This document shows, in pieces, positions 27,409 to 35,700 of a stretch of 41,331 nt of DNA (position 1 is the stretch's first letter; every line of letters begins with the position of its first letter). This stretch comes from an uncultured Bacilli bacterium. GTDB lineage: Bacteria > Bacillota_I > Bacilli_A > RFN20 > CAG-288. The stretch is taken from positions 1 through 41,331 of the forward strand of contig CAKUXT010000001.1 in NCBI GenBank assembly GCA_934700375.1, written 5' to 3'. The position numbers and the translations under genes were made by a program. The notes below the pieces were generated by a model that did no database searches, was not told where the DNA came from, and was given only the letters and a program-made list of their open reading frames with translations.

Positions 27409-27671
27409 TGAAAGCCGATCATAAACAGATCAAGTCCAGATTGAATATCGTCAAAGGCCAATTGGAAGGAATATCCAAGATGATCGATGAGGATGCATAC
27501 TGCATCGACATCTCCAACCAGATATTGGCTGTGATATCAGCGCTGAAAAAGATCGATAATATTGTGATTGCCAATCACATCCGTTGCTGTGTGATGGATG
27601 CAAAAGGCAAAGAAGACGAAGAAGAAAAAATGAAGGAGCTTGAAAAGACTTTGGACAGAATGACAAATTAG
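27408..27671 (+). CDS. csoR: Copper-sensing repressor CsoR
   Basis: An 87-residue all-helical repressor of the CsoR/FrmR family. The N-terminus HKQIKSRLNIVKGQLEGI is typical. The copper ligands of CsoR are all present as C32, H57 and C61 (AYCID, then NHIRCC), distinguishing it from formaldehyde or nickel sensors. It should bind the operator at 24570-24590 without copper and release it when Cu(I) binds, controlling its own operon. It shares one base with the copZ stop codon and is followed by a terminator. Confidence 0.92.
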   Translation: MKADHKQIKSRLNIVKGQLEGISKMIDEDAYCIDISNQILAVISALKKIDNIVIANHIRCCVMDAKGKEDEEEKMKELEKTLDRMTN

Positions 27672-27708
27672 TCTGTCTTATCTATCTCCTGTCTGTATCG
27701 ATATGAAT

Positions 27709-27743
27709 TGTCTCTCCTAGAAGTTTTTAAGGGGAGACATTTT
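27709..27743 (+). terminator. Terminator of the copper operon
   Basis: A 10-bp stem TGTCTCTCCT / AGGGGAGACA with one G-T wobble, 11-nt loop, followed by TTTT. Confidence 0.8.
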
Positions 27744-27857
27744 GATTTAACTAAATAATGCGGTGTGGAATTTTGAATGATAAATAATGGCTTACGTATT
27801 ATGTTTTCAATCATTTTTTAAGATATATGGACATATTAAGCCGCTAAGTGAAGCTCA

Positions 27858-27871
27858 AAAAAGCGGTTACA
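27858..27871 (-). promoter_or_regulatory. LacI/CcpA-type operator-like motif
   Basis: Reads TGTAACCGCTTTTT on the minus strand. Together with CCGCT at 27841-27845 it can also form a short hairpin (CCGCT/AGCGG). Confidence 0.35.
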
Positions 27872-27977
27872 AGTTTCTTGAACATTAATGCATCATTTCG
27901 TACTAATTAATAACAAAACGTTGCTTTTTTTTAATAAAACATCAGTTTTTTTCTTTTTTTTGCAAAAGGGAACTTTT

Positions 27978-28000
27978 AAAAAACAGGCTCACTGTTTTTT
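27978..28000 (+). terminator. Terminator-like hairpin before the exported-protein gene (possible attenuator)
   Basis: AAAAAACAG-GCTCA-CTGTTTTTT, a 9-bp stem with 5-nt loop followed by T-rich DNA, ending about 70 nt before the start codon. If transcription begins upstream, this could cause early termination. Confidence 0.5.
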
Positions 28001-28072
28001 TCTTTTTTAAAAAATAAATATACTCGTTATGTCGATGCATTTCGAAAAATAAAAAGAATGGAGGATTTCTTT

Positions 28073-29026
28073 ATGAGTGCATTAGCTACTATTTTATGTT
28101 TTACGACTTTGTTCAACACATCATCCGCTGGAAATGTTTCATCTGAGGCAAATACATTTTTGCGGGATGCGGCTCAAGAGGTTGTTGTAGATTCTGTTGA
28201 CTCAGTTGATTTCCAAGAGCCTGATTCAGAATTGCTTTTATCAGATGCGGTTTCAAAGCAAGTGATGGATTACACGCTTTTTACTTATGGATTGATGAGT
28301 GATACTATGTATGAGTCTTTGCAAGCCTATTTGAGTGAAGAAGATTCTTTATCTTCTACAGAAAACGGTATGCTTACTTATGATTGCCTTTCTGGTTTTG
28401 TTAAAGAGACTAATATGAATTTCATGACTCTTTTGAAGACAAGCACTGAATTTACTATAGAAGGTAGTGAAACGTTTGATGATGATGGCGAGGAGGAAGA
28501 ATGGGATTCATATACAACAGTAGATTCCGAACCGGAAGAAAATCAAGAGTGTGACTATTCTGAAGAAATCCCATTGATTGAACACAATGATTCTAATATG
28601 GAGATGGCTGTCAATAAAAAGGGTTTTTTTGACGGAAGGTTTATTGGCATTTATGCTAACAAAGATGCTTGCGTTGCGGTTTATAATAAATTTACAAAGT
28701 TTGTTCGAAATAAAATCGCTTTATCCGCGGCCGGCTTTTCAAGTGCTGAAGTCTTAGCAGCTTTAGAGTTGGCTTTTCCTGAAGCGGTGGCAAGTTTAAC
28801 TTCATTATTTAGTTCTATGATTGCTGAATTTTCAGCATATTTGTCTTCGTTAGGTGGACCAATCGTGACTGTAATTGCTATTATTGTTGCGGTGTTTGCT
28901 GTTTTGCTAACTACTATTCTTGTTTCAATGTATTATTGTGGTAGTAAACAATGTGGCTTTGCTATCGGCTGGATTGTTCATTCTTTATTCTCTTGGGAAT
29001 GGATTAATGAGGTGGTTTATGATTGA
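28073..29026 (+). CDS. Acidic exported protein with hydrophobic C-terminus, unknown
   Basis: A 317-residue protein starting MSALATILCFTTLFNTSSAG, a signal-like stretch lacking the usual N-terminal Lys/Arg. I chose the ATG at 28073, which has GGAGG (28060-28064) 8 nt upstream; the ATG at 28058 overlaps that site. Residues about 25-185 are strongly acidic (DDDGEEEEWD). After KKGFFDGRFIGIY comes a helical Ala/Ser/Leu-rich region, then a long hydrophobic helix (about 267-292, IVTVIAIIVAVFAVLL) and CGSKQCGFAIGW with two Cys. No family recognised. It overlaps the next membrane-protein gene by 8 bp. The layout (acidic leader-like part plus amphipathic/hydrophobic end, with membrane partner) would fit a secreted peptide precursor with immunity protein, but this is speculation. 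Confidence 0.65.
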   Translation: MSALATILCFTTLFNTSSAGNVSSEANTFLRDAAQEVVVDSVDSVDFQEPDSELLLSDAVSKQVMDYTLFTYGLMSDTMYESLQAYLSEEDSLSSTENGMLTYDCLSGFVKETNMNFMTLLKTSTEFTIEGSETFDDDGEEEEWDSYTTVDSEPEENQECDYSEEIPLIEHNDSNMEMAVNKKGFFDGRFIGIYANKDACVAVYNKFTKFVRNKIALSAAGFSSAEVLAALELAFPEAVASLTSLFSSMIAEFSAYLSSLGGPIVTVIAIIVAVFAVLLTTILVSMYYCGSKQCGFAIGWIVHSLFSWEWINEVVYD

Positions 29027-29984
29027 ACAATTGAATGATAAAAGATATACGTGGCTCTATCTGTCTTTGCTTCTGAATTTTGTATTTGCATTCATTGTAG
29101 GCATCTATACCTATTTTGATGGTATCTACTATGATCAGAACAGCCCATTGCTGAGACTTCAGATCATTGTCATTTCCGTATATTCTCTCTTGTATTTCTT
29201 ATCCCTTGTTTCCAGCACAGTTTCTTATTTTGTACACAAGGGAAAGAAAAAGCTCTTTTTCTCTCTTTATATTCTTCTTTTGTTGGCTTTGTCTATCGGT
29301 TCTATGTTTTTATCGAAAATCACAGTCAAGATGGATTCTGATACTTTTGATATACATGCCAATGTAGCTCCGTTCTTCCTGCTTTTTGTTCCAGTTCTGA
29401 TTCTTATCAAATTCTACCTTCATCGATTTGTCTTCTTGGATATCATCAGAACAAGAAAAGAAAACGGAATGCCGATTCATCTGCAGGATATGTTATTTGA
29501 TAAGAAAAAGTTAGAAACATCTACTGTTTTTACGATGAACATGAGAACGATATTGTGGGTGATCATCTGGGCTTATATGTGTGCATCCGGTATGTTTCTT
29601 TGTTTTTTTGGAATCGATTTTCAGAATGCGTTATTAGCAAGCTGTCTTTCAATCGGCTTTGTTTTATGCATTCTGATAACTGCCTTGTATCTCTTCTTGA
29701 CTGATAAAAAGAAAGGACTGCTCACTTCATCTGTTCCTCTTCTTGCCTTTACTGCACTGAGTCTTCTTGTTGTTCTGTCTTGCTATTTTGCCTATCTGTT
29801 CTTAAAGAGTACAAATCAACTAGATATGATTCCTATCTCTCTTTCTATGAAGATGATCACACCGATCGCGTTCTGTATGCTCCTTTTGATTCTGTCTTTC
29901 CTTCCAACGATATTCAAAGCGATGAAAGAAAATACAGAAAACAAGAAACTTCAGAAAAAAGAAAAGGATTGCTTCAACAAATAG
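29019..29984 (+). CDS. Multi-pass membrane protein, unknown
   Basis: A 321-residue protein, starting MIEQLNDKRYTWLYLSLLLNF. The start at 29019 is supported by GAGG at 29009-29012 and overlaps the upstream gene by 8 bp, so it is probably translated by re-initiation. About eight hydrophobic segments are visible, in two groups of four separated by a charged loop near residues 135-165 (RTRKENGMPIHLQDM, DKKKLE). The C-terminus is Lys/Glu-rich. No family recognised. Its pairing with the exported protein suggests transport, anchoring or protection against it. Confidence 0.65.
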   Translation: MIEQLNDKRYTWLYLSLLLNFVFAFIVGIYTYFDGIYYDQNSPLLRLQIIVISVYSLLYFLSLVSSTVSYFVHKGKKKLFFSLYILLLLALSIGSMFLSKITVKMDSDTFDIHANVAPFFLLFVPVLILIKFYLHRFVFLDIIRTRKENGMPIHLQDMLFDKKKLETSTVFTMNMRTILWVIIWAYMCASGMFLCFFGIDFQNALLASCLSIGFVLCILITALYLFLTDKKKGLLTSSVPLLAFTALSLLVVLSCYFAYLFLKSTNQLDMIPISLSMKMITPIAFCMLLLILSFLPTIFKAMKENTENKKLQKKEKDCFNK

Positions 29985-29992
29985 CAATCCTT
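29964..29992 (-). terminator. Terminator of the Nudix-Vsr transcript
   Basis: A 10-bp stem AAGGATTGCT / AGCAATCCTT with 9-nt loop. On the minus strand it is followed by TTTTCTTTTTTC. It overlaps the stop codon of the plus-strand membrane-protein gene, and so may serve both. Confidence 0.75.
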
Positions 29993-30423
29993 CATTCGAT
30001 ATTCAGTTTCTCTTTCTGACTTTCAATAGCTGCTTCTATTTCGTTCATGACATCTTTCATCTGATGCTTGATTTCATGTTCCCAGAAACGAAGCACGACA
30101 TATCCTAAAGAGACTAACTTCACTTCTGCTTTTCTGTCTCTTTGCTGATTCTTCAGTATTTTCTGATACCAGTAGTCTTTGTTCTCTTTCAGCTGTGATT
30201 CGATCTTGTTGAGATCATATCCGTGAAAGAAATCTCCGTCACAGAAGATACAGATTCTGTATTTGGATAAGAGGATATCAGGATGACCTGGAAGAGAGGA
30301 TACATTCTTTCTATATCGATGGTTTGATGCATAAAGCTGTTTCCTTAACATTTTCTCAATCGAGGTATCCTTGCCTCTGATTCTGGACATGTTATAGGAG
30401 ACGGCTTCTTTAGTTTTCTTCAT
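29992..30423 (-). CDS. Vsr-like very-short-patch-repair endonuclease
   Basis: A 143-residue nuclease. The family signature is clear: MSRIRGKDTSIEK (with Glu23), RYRKNVSSLPGHPDILL (Asp49), ICIFCDGDFFHGYD (Asp62, His67), then YWYQKI, NQQRD, LGYVVLRFWEHEI. Classical Vsr nicks DNA beside T:G mismatches made by deamination at Dcm sites. The second Cys of the usual VDGCFWHG motif is Asp here, so the zinc site may be altered. No DNA methyltransferase is seen in the window. It overlaps the Nudix gene by 14 bp, indicating a two-gene transcript. Confidence 0.85.
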   Translation of the reverse strand: MKKTKEAVSYNMSRIRGKDTSIEKMLRKQLYASNHRYRKNVSSLPGHPDILLSKYRICIFCDGDFFHGYDLNKIESQLKENKDYWYQKILKNQQRDRKAEVKLVSLGYVVLRFWEHEIKHQMKDVMNEIEAAIESQKEKLNIE

Positions 30424-30826
30424 GCTGATGAATGTAACGTAAGGCGCCTCTCAACACTTGTTTGTCTGTCTCATGCGTAAGGATGGCAAGTGCTCTTTTC
30501 TCGATGAGCCATTCGATGTGATTGACTTCGCTTTCCTGCGGTTTGATATGATTGGAAATAGGGGTGGCCAGGAAGAATGTCACATCCTTTTTGATATCCT
30601 GTGTAGGCTTATAAGTGATGGTATGGGAGAAATTGGTATCCAGTCTGACGTCAAGATCTGTTTCTTCTTTGATTTCTCTTAATGCGCACTGTTCGGGTGT
30701 TTCACCTTCTTCGATATGACCTTTGGGCAAAGAGATGTGTCCTTGCTGCATGAATTCGATCAGGATATAGATGGAATCTTTTCTTTTCTCGTAGACGACG
30801 GCACCATAGCTGTATTCTTGTTTCAT
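30410..30826 (-). CDS. Nudix hydrolase
   Basis: A 138-residue hydrolase. The Nudix box spans residues 36-58: GHIEEGE, REIKEET, with the usual Gly near the end replaced by Asp57. The opening (SYGAVVYEK, ISLPKGHIEEGE) resembles diadenosine tetraphosphate (Ap4A) hydrolases, which remove alarmone-like nucleotides; the substrate is inferred. It is translated with the Vsr gene, which may hint at nucleotide or DNA housekeeping. Confidence 0.88.
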   Translation of the reverse strand: MKQEYSYGAVVYEKRKDSIYILIEFMQQGHISLPKGHIEEGETPEQCALREIKEETDLDVRLDTNFSHTITYKPTQDIKKDVTFFLATPISNHIKPQESEVNHIEWLIEKRALAILTHETDKQVLRGALRYIHQHEEN

Positions 30827-30861
30827 GTTTTATGCCTCTTTTTGTGTTTCTAATTATTATA

Positions 30862-30897
30862 ACAAAAAACTCCGCTATACCCGAAGGTATAACGGAG
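30862..30897 (-). terminator. Rho-independent terminator with UUCG loop
   Basis: On the minus strand: CTCCG, one mismatch, TATACC, loop TTCG, GGTATA, CGGAG, then TTTTTTG. A textbook strong terminator. It ends about 36 bp before the Nudix start and so belongs to a transcript from 30969 or beyond. Confidence 0.9.
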
Positions 30898-30969
30898 AGA
30901 GCAAAAGGAATTTTTATGTTGGAACTTATTATCAATTTCAGGTGTCTCAAGAAGTCATTTCTTTTGACA
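30862..30969 (-). ncRNA. Candidate small RNA of about 107 nt
   Basis: A near-consensus promoter (30975-31003), a predicted 5' hairpin at 30970-30942 (GTGTC/GACAC, a 2x2 internal loop, then AAGAA/TTCTT and a 5-nt loop) and the UUCG terminator make a complete transcription unit with no open frame of note. The middle holds a CU-rich single-stranded stretch (TTTTGCTCTC) of the kind that pairs with purine-rich ribosome sites. No known RNA family recognised. Confidence 0.5.
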
Positions 30970-30974
30970 CTAAC

Positions 30975-31003
30975 AATATACTAAGTTGAGACCTGATTGT
31001 CAA
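30975..31003 (-). promoter_or_regulatory. Strong promoter of the candidate small RNA
   Basis: On the minus strand TTGACA (31003-30998, perfect), 17-nt spacer, TATATT (30980-30975). The spacer begins with CAGGTCTCAA (about 30996-30987 region), which is partly mirrored by TTGAGACACCTG just after the start site, a possible operator pair. Confidence 0.65.
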
Positions 31004-31226
31004 TAGTTTTTTGAAGAAATTGAAAACTCGGTCCTAAAAATGAAGTCAAAATAACATTTGATGTTAAAAAGTCCGAATTTTCTAGGAAAATTTCAACAAC
31101 AAATGTTCACGAAATTGGTTGTTTATAAAGTCGGTAAAAAGCCAAACAAACATTAAAACAATGAGTTTACTATATTATTCGCTATAATTCCCACCCTATT
31201 ATAGTATGAGAATCCGCTTGTCATTT
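31004..31226. other. AT-rich region without a gene
   Basis: No gene seen. A minus-strand TATAAT lies at 31203-31198, with TATAAT on the plus strand at 31183-31188; neither has a convincing -35 box. No terminator for the ligase-like gene at 31227 is visible before the small-RNA promoter. Confidence 0.5.
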
Positions 31227-32609
31227 TTAACGTTTGTCTAAGTTCGATTCCTGAACGAAATGTTCAAAGAACTCCTGATGGACGATAGCATCATTGGGCC
31301 TATTGGATGTCTGATAGACTGCATTTGCAAGCATCAGGAAAAGGAATACTGGAATCAGATAGATGGAATCTCCGACATATCCGATCAGATTCAATTGAAG
31401 AAGGAATACAAGGAACAAGAATCTTTCGCTTGTCTTTTTCTTCAATGAAATATAGTAGAGATTGATTTCAAAGATGACATAAGCGATAAGGGAAAGAGAA
31501 CCACCGAAAGTCATAGTCGTCAATACAGTGTTGCTTGAGAAGGTGATGATTCCATCCTTTGTCATACTGGCGATGGACGGGCCGAAGAAGGGATTCTCTT
31601 TGAACATAGTGATCGCATTCTGATACAATGCCCATCTTCCCTCTGGAATGTCGCTTAAGGGATTGAGAGCCTTCAAAGAGTTGATGATGTTGGTGTTTGC
31701 CGTATGATTCAGACCGATCAGAAGAGAAAGGATCGAACCTGTGACAATCAATGAAATGAGGACAAGATAAGGATATTTGTTCTCGTAAGTTCTGAAGGAG
31801 AGGAAGATGATAGGAACAATGGAAAGGAGAAGGCATACAAGACCGGAAGAAGAGGAGATCAGAAGGATTCCGACGATGTTGCATAAGACGACGGCGATGG
31901 CGCTGTATTTCTTCTTTGCGGTATTCATCGCCAAGAAAGGCAGTGATAAACATAATATCGTACTTGCAGTCGAGCTGTTAAGCGCCCATCCTAATGAGAA
32001 TGATTTCCATTCTAATGGGGCAGCCTGTTTATCAAGAACGATAGCTAAGATGACCTGCAGGGTGATGACAACATCCAAGCATGCGATTGAGTGGGAAAGA
32101 TAAGGAAGTGTTTCTCCTCTTCCTAATACTGTGAAGAAGAATATCGATAAAAGGATCAGTAAATACAGAGCGGTGATATATAAGATGCCGCGGTAGTCTT
32201 TGCTTCCGTCTTTGATCATGTTGTAGAGGTAGGAGACTAAAAACGTGGATACAAGGATCAAGAGGGAGAAGAAGAGTTCGCCTTTGACAAGTTTCGGTTT
32301 GTTGATCGCCAGAAATACAATGCAGGAAAGAATCAGCGCGATACCGGTGAGAAGGACTTCTCCCGGTATGCCGTTTAGTCCTGATACATTGTTCGGAAGC
32401 ACGATTTCAAAGAGGAAGAGAGGAAGATAGCACTTTCCTTCTTTTCCAAAGAGAGGAAGAAAACAGGCTAACGCATAAAAGGAAGCCGGAAGATAGACTA
32501 ACGGGTCAGGTGTTATCCATGTTAAGAAGGCAAGCAGTGCTATTGTGATAGGATAAAAGACAGAAGAAAGATATTTTCTGATCTCATCCAATAAGGTATT
32601 GATTTGCAT
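31227..32609 (-). CDS. O-antigen ligase/polymerase-like membrane protein (Wzy_C type)
   Basis: A 460-residue protein with about 11-12 membrane helices. The region GRWALYQNAITMFKENPFFGPS (about residues 324-345) matches the Wzy/WaaL pattern RxxLWxxA...NPxFGxG. It fits the O-antigen ligase/polymerase superfamily, which in Gram-positives handles polysaccharide or teichoic-acid-type polymers on undecaprenyl carriers; the substrate is inferred. It is divergent from the YfhO gene. There is no Shine-Dalgarno: TATACT at 32621-32616 ends 6 nt before the ATG, so the message may be leaderless. Confidence 0.8.
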   Translation of the reverse strand: MQINTLLDEIRKYLSSVFYPITIALLAFLTWITPDPLVYLPASFYALACFLPLFGKEGKCYLPLFLFEIVLPNNVSGLNGIPGEVLLTGIALILSCIVFLAINKPKLVKGELFFSLLILVSTFLVSYLYNMIKDGSKDYRGILYITALYLLILLSIFFFTVLGRGETLPYLSHSIACLDVVITLQVILAIVLDKQAAPLEWKSFSLGWALNSSTASTILCLSLPFLAMNTAKKKYSAIAVVLCNIVGILLISSSSGLVCLLLSIVPIIFLSFRTYENKYPYLVLISLIVTGSILSLLIGLNHTANTNIINSLKALNPLSDIPEGRWALYQNAITMFKENPFFGPSIASMTKDGIITFSSNTVLTTMTFGGSLSLIAYVIFEINLYYISLKKKTSERFLFLVFLLQLNLIGYVGDSIYLIPVFLFLMLANAVYQTSNRPNDAIVHQEFFEHFVQESNLDKR

Positions 32610-32615
32610 ACAATT

Positions 32616-32621
32616 AGTATA
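32616..32621 (-). promoter_or_regulatory. -10 box placed for a leaderless message
   Basis: TATACT on the minus strand, with only 6 nt (AATTGT) before the ATG at 32609. The -35 region is weak (TTTTAG). Confidence 0.4.
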
Positions 32622-32743
32622 ACAACCGACATCAATTTCTAAAAGAGCATAATTTTCTTTTTGAAATAGGTGGAAAAGATGGATTGATGAACAAACGTGA
32701 TAGAAAAAACGCTCTATTAGTGTTTTAATAATAAGGTATTTAT

Positions 32744-35700
32744 ATGGATATCACATTAATCAAACAAAGAACAGAAAAGTATCTGAATCAGTTCACCGCT
32801 TCTGTGAAGGAAAAGGCAAAGAATCTTTATCATGCTTTCAGAAATCCGGGAGATAAAATGAAATGCTTTTATCTTCTTTTCATTGTAGCTAACCTTTGCT
32901 TTATCTACACATGGCTGAATCATTCTTTTACAGTACCGTTGAGCGGAGACTACTCCTTACAGGAGATGACTTTCATCTTCAACGGATATGATGACTGGCA
33001 TTACTTCTTCAGGACAGGTGAGTTCCCGCAATGGGATAGAAGCGTCTTCCTTGGAATCGACAATATCGGCGGAAACTCCTTCTATTATCTTTTCGATCCC
33101 TTTGTGCTGATCCTCCTTCCATTCCCACGCGACTGGCTTTTGGTCCTTCAGGGATTGGAATTTGTTCCTAAGATGGTGATGGCAGGCATGTTCTTCTACT
33201 GGTACTTAGGTTCGTTTGAACTCTCACCCAGAAACAGAACGATCGGCGCCTTGGCCTTTGCTTTCTCCGGTTATTCCATGTGCTATTTATGGTTCCACTT
33301 CATCGACTCAGTGGCTTTTCTGCCCCTCTGCTTTTTAGGAATCGAGAAAATCATCAGAGAAAAGGATCCTCGTGCATTCCTCGTCGGATTCTTCCTTGTT
33401 GCAATGACGAGCTATTTCTTCTTTGTCGTCTATATGATCGGCATCTTCATGTATGCTCTGTTCCGTTATTTCCAGACGATCAAAGAAAGAAATTACAATG
33501 AAAACATGGCAGTCATGGGAACTGGTATTCTCAGCTTCATCTTTGCTGTCATGCTTGGACTTTTTGTCCTGCTTCCCGGTATGGCTGTTGCAAAGAGCAT
33601 GCCGAGAGTCACATCAAGCTCCTATCTTGAAAGCATCCTTTCCGCTCCTTCTTTGTCTGAAAAGCTCAAAGCGATCTTCACCTTCACTGGTTCTACTGCC
33701 CACAATCAGGTGACTCCTCTTCTCAATTTCCTCTTCATGGCCGATGACTGCTATTACTCCAATCTTCTCAATGTCAATTGGTATGACAATATGGCAGGTT
33801 CTTTATATGCGACAACCCCGATACTGATCATGTTCTTCGTCTCTGTCTTAGATGCCTTCAAGAGAAAGAAATGGTCATATCTTATCGGTCTTTTCATCGC
33901 CTGTCTATTGATCATGACACCGATCGGATTCTATCTCTTCTCTGGTTTCACAGTCGGATATGCAAGATATTTCATTCTTCCTATCGCCTGCATGATCACA
34001 TGGTGCTGTCTGACCTTGGAGAGAAGAAGAGAGATACCGAAGACTTATTTGGATATCTCGATGGTCATCATCTCTGTCCTTTATGCGATCAGCTGCTATC
34101 TCATCATCTATGAGGTCGATCTTTTCCCCAGCCATTTCACTGGAACATACTGGGATGACAAGATGATTCTTATCATCGTCTGCTTTGTCTATCTTCTCAT
34201 CTGCTATCTTGTCATGAGACCTCTGTTCCATAAGAAACAGTTTTCTTATGCCACATTGGCTCTTATGTCTATCAATATCATCGGCATGTGCAATGCCACA
34301 ATCATCTGTCACGGCACCTCCTCGATCTCTAAGATCTCCTCTTATCCGGAAGAGACCAAGATTGTGGATATGCTTAGAAACGATGAGAACGGAGAAGACT
34401 TCTATCGCATTTACAATACGACAGCGACAAGAAACAATTCCAACGTTCCTTTAAGGGAAGGATATTCAGGACTGAGCGACTTCCACTCTGTCTATCCTTT
34501 CAATGCACAGGATTTCTTAGACAGAAGCAGGATTCCGCACGGCTATCGCAACTGGTCGATGGGTATCTACAACAGAAGAGAAAACCTTGAAACGTTCTTA
34601 GGAACAAAATATTACATGGTCGACCGCGTCGAAGACAACTTCTCGACGCTTTCCGTTCCGAAAGCCTATCCGGAAAGAGTGGATTCCAACGGATATCTTG
34701 TCTATGCATCGGATTACGATATTCCTTATGGATACAAGAACATCCTCTCTTTGACAGAAGAGGAGATGAAGGCGCTCGGTGTCAATTATTTGAAAGAGAC
34801 ACTCGACTATCTTAAATCTGATGCCTGTACAAAAGCTGTCTATGTGAATACGAACTTCATCGATTTCGCTTTCTCCTTCTCCACAGTCATGAATACCTCA
34901 TGGTTAGTTACCAATCTCAATTACAAGAGATATGAAGATGATCTTAGTTATGGCTTATACGAGGATCTTAACGAATATCCTCTTCTTCGCTTTGCCATGC
35001 TTGATGAAAACGACTATAACCGCTTCGTGTTCAACAAGAAATACAATGCAGGAAAAGTGAATCTGTTCGGAGACAATTATCCGACAACGGATATCGAAGA
35101 ACAGACTACACCTGCAAAGAGGGCGGCAAAGTTCCAGAGCCTTCTCACTTCCAGCAATGTGGATTATGTTCCTTATGACAAGAACGTCGATTATAAGTCT
35201 GGCACTGTAAAGAAACCTACCAATCCAATCATGCTTCTCTCCAGTTCGACAGGAAACTATGCCAGAATGAAGATCACAGTCTATTCTGCTTCTTGGCCAG
35301 CGACAGAGAGAAATCCATCCGGCGAATATGCAGTCTGCGATCCTAATGATGCTTCCAATCAGGTGTGTCTAAGCACATTCAGACAGGAGAATCCATGGGC
35401 TTATGAAAACGGAATCAGACCAGGAGACCGCGTCTATAATTACGATACGTTAAGAGACGAAAACGGAAATACTTCCGCTGATTATTCAAGAGACGTCTTA
35501 TACAACTCCAAGATTCTCATCACGGCGATGGATGGAAAAGGCAATCCGACTTTGTTCTGCGAGGATGCAGATCCAAATGATCCTATAACCGGATCTTATA
35601 TCTCTATCAATGATGATGACAATATCGAATGGCGTTTCTTTGATAAGAACGATAGGCTGATCTCCTTTGCCCGTCATCCTTATGTCGAATACAAGAAAGC

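Larger units (their letters stand above)
27744..28072. other. AT-rich upstream region of the exported-protein gene
   Basis: No gene seen. It holds a cre-like site (27858-27871) paired with CCGCT at 27841, two very T-rich tracts (TTTTTTTCTTTTTTTT near 27944-27960 and a second near 27995-28008), and a terminator-like hairpin at 27978-28000. Base composition differs from the copper operon and from the gene after it. Confidence 0.6.

Noticed and set aside
30916..30984. A 22-residue plus-strand ORF (MLELIINFRCLKK...) with AAAAGGAA upstream, opposite the candidate small RNA; reminiscent of type I toxin peptides
   Set aside because: Too short, weakly hydrophobic with no Gram-positive toxin motif, and no clear plus-strand promoter. 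The antisense arrangement is intriguing but not enough to call a toxin-antitoxin pair.
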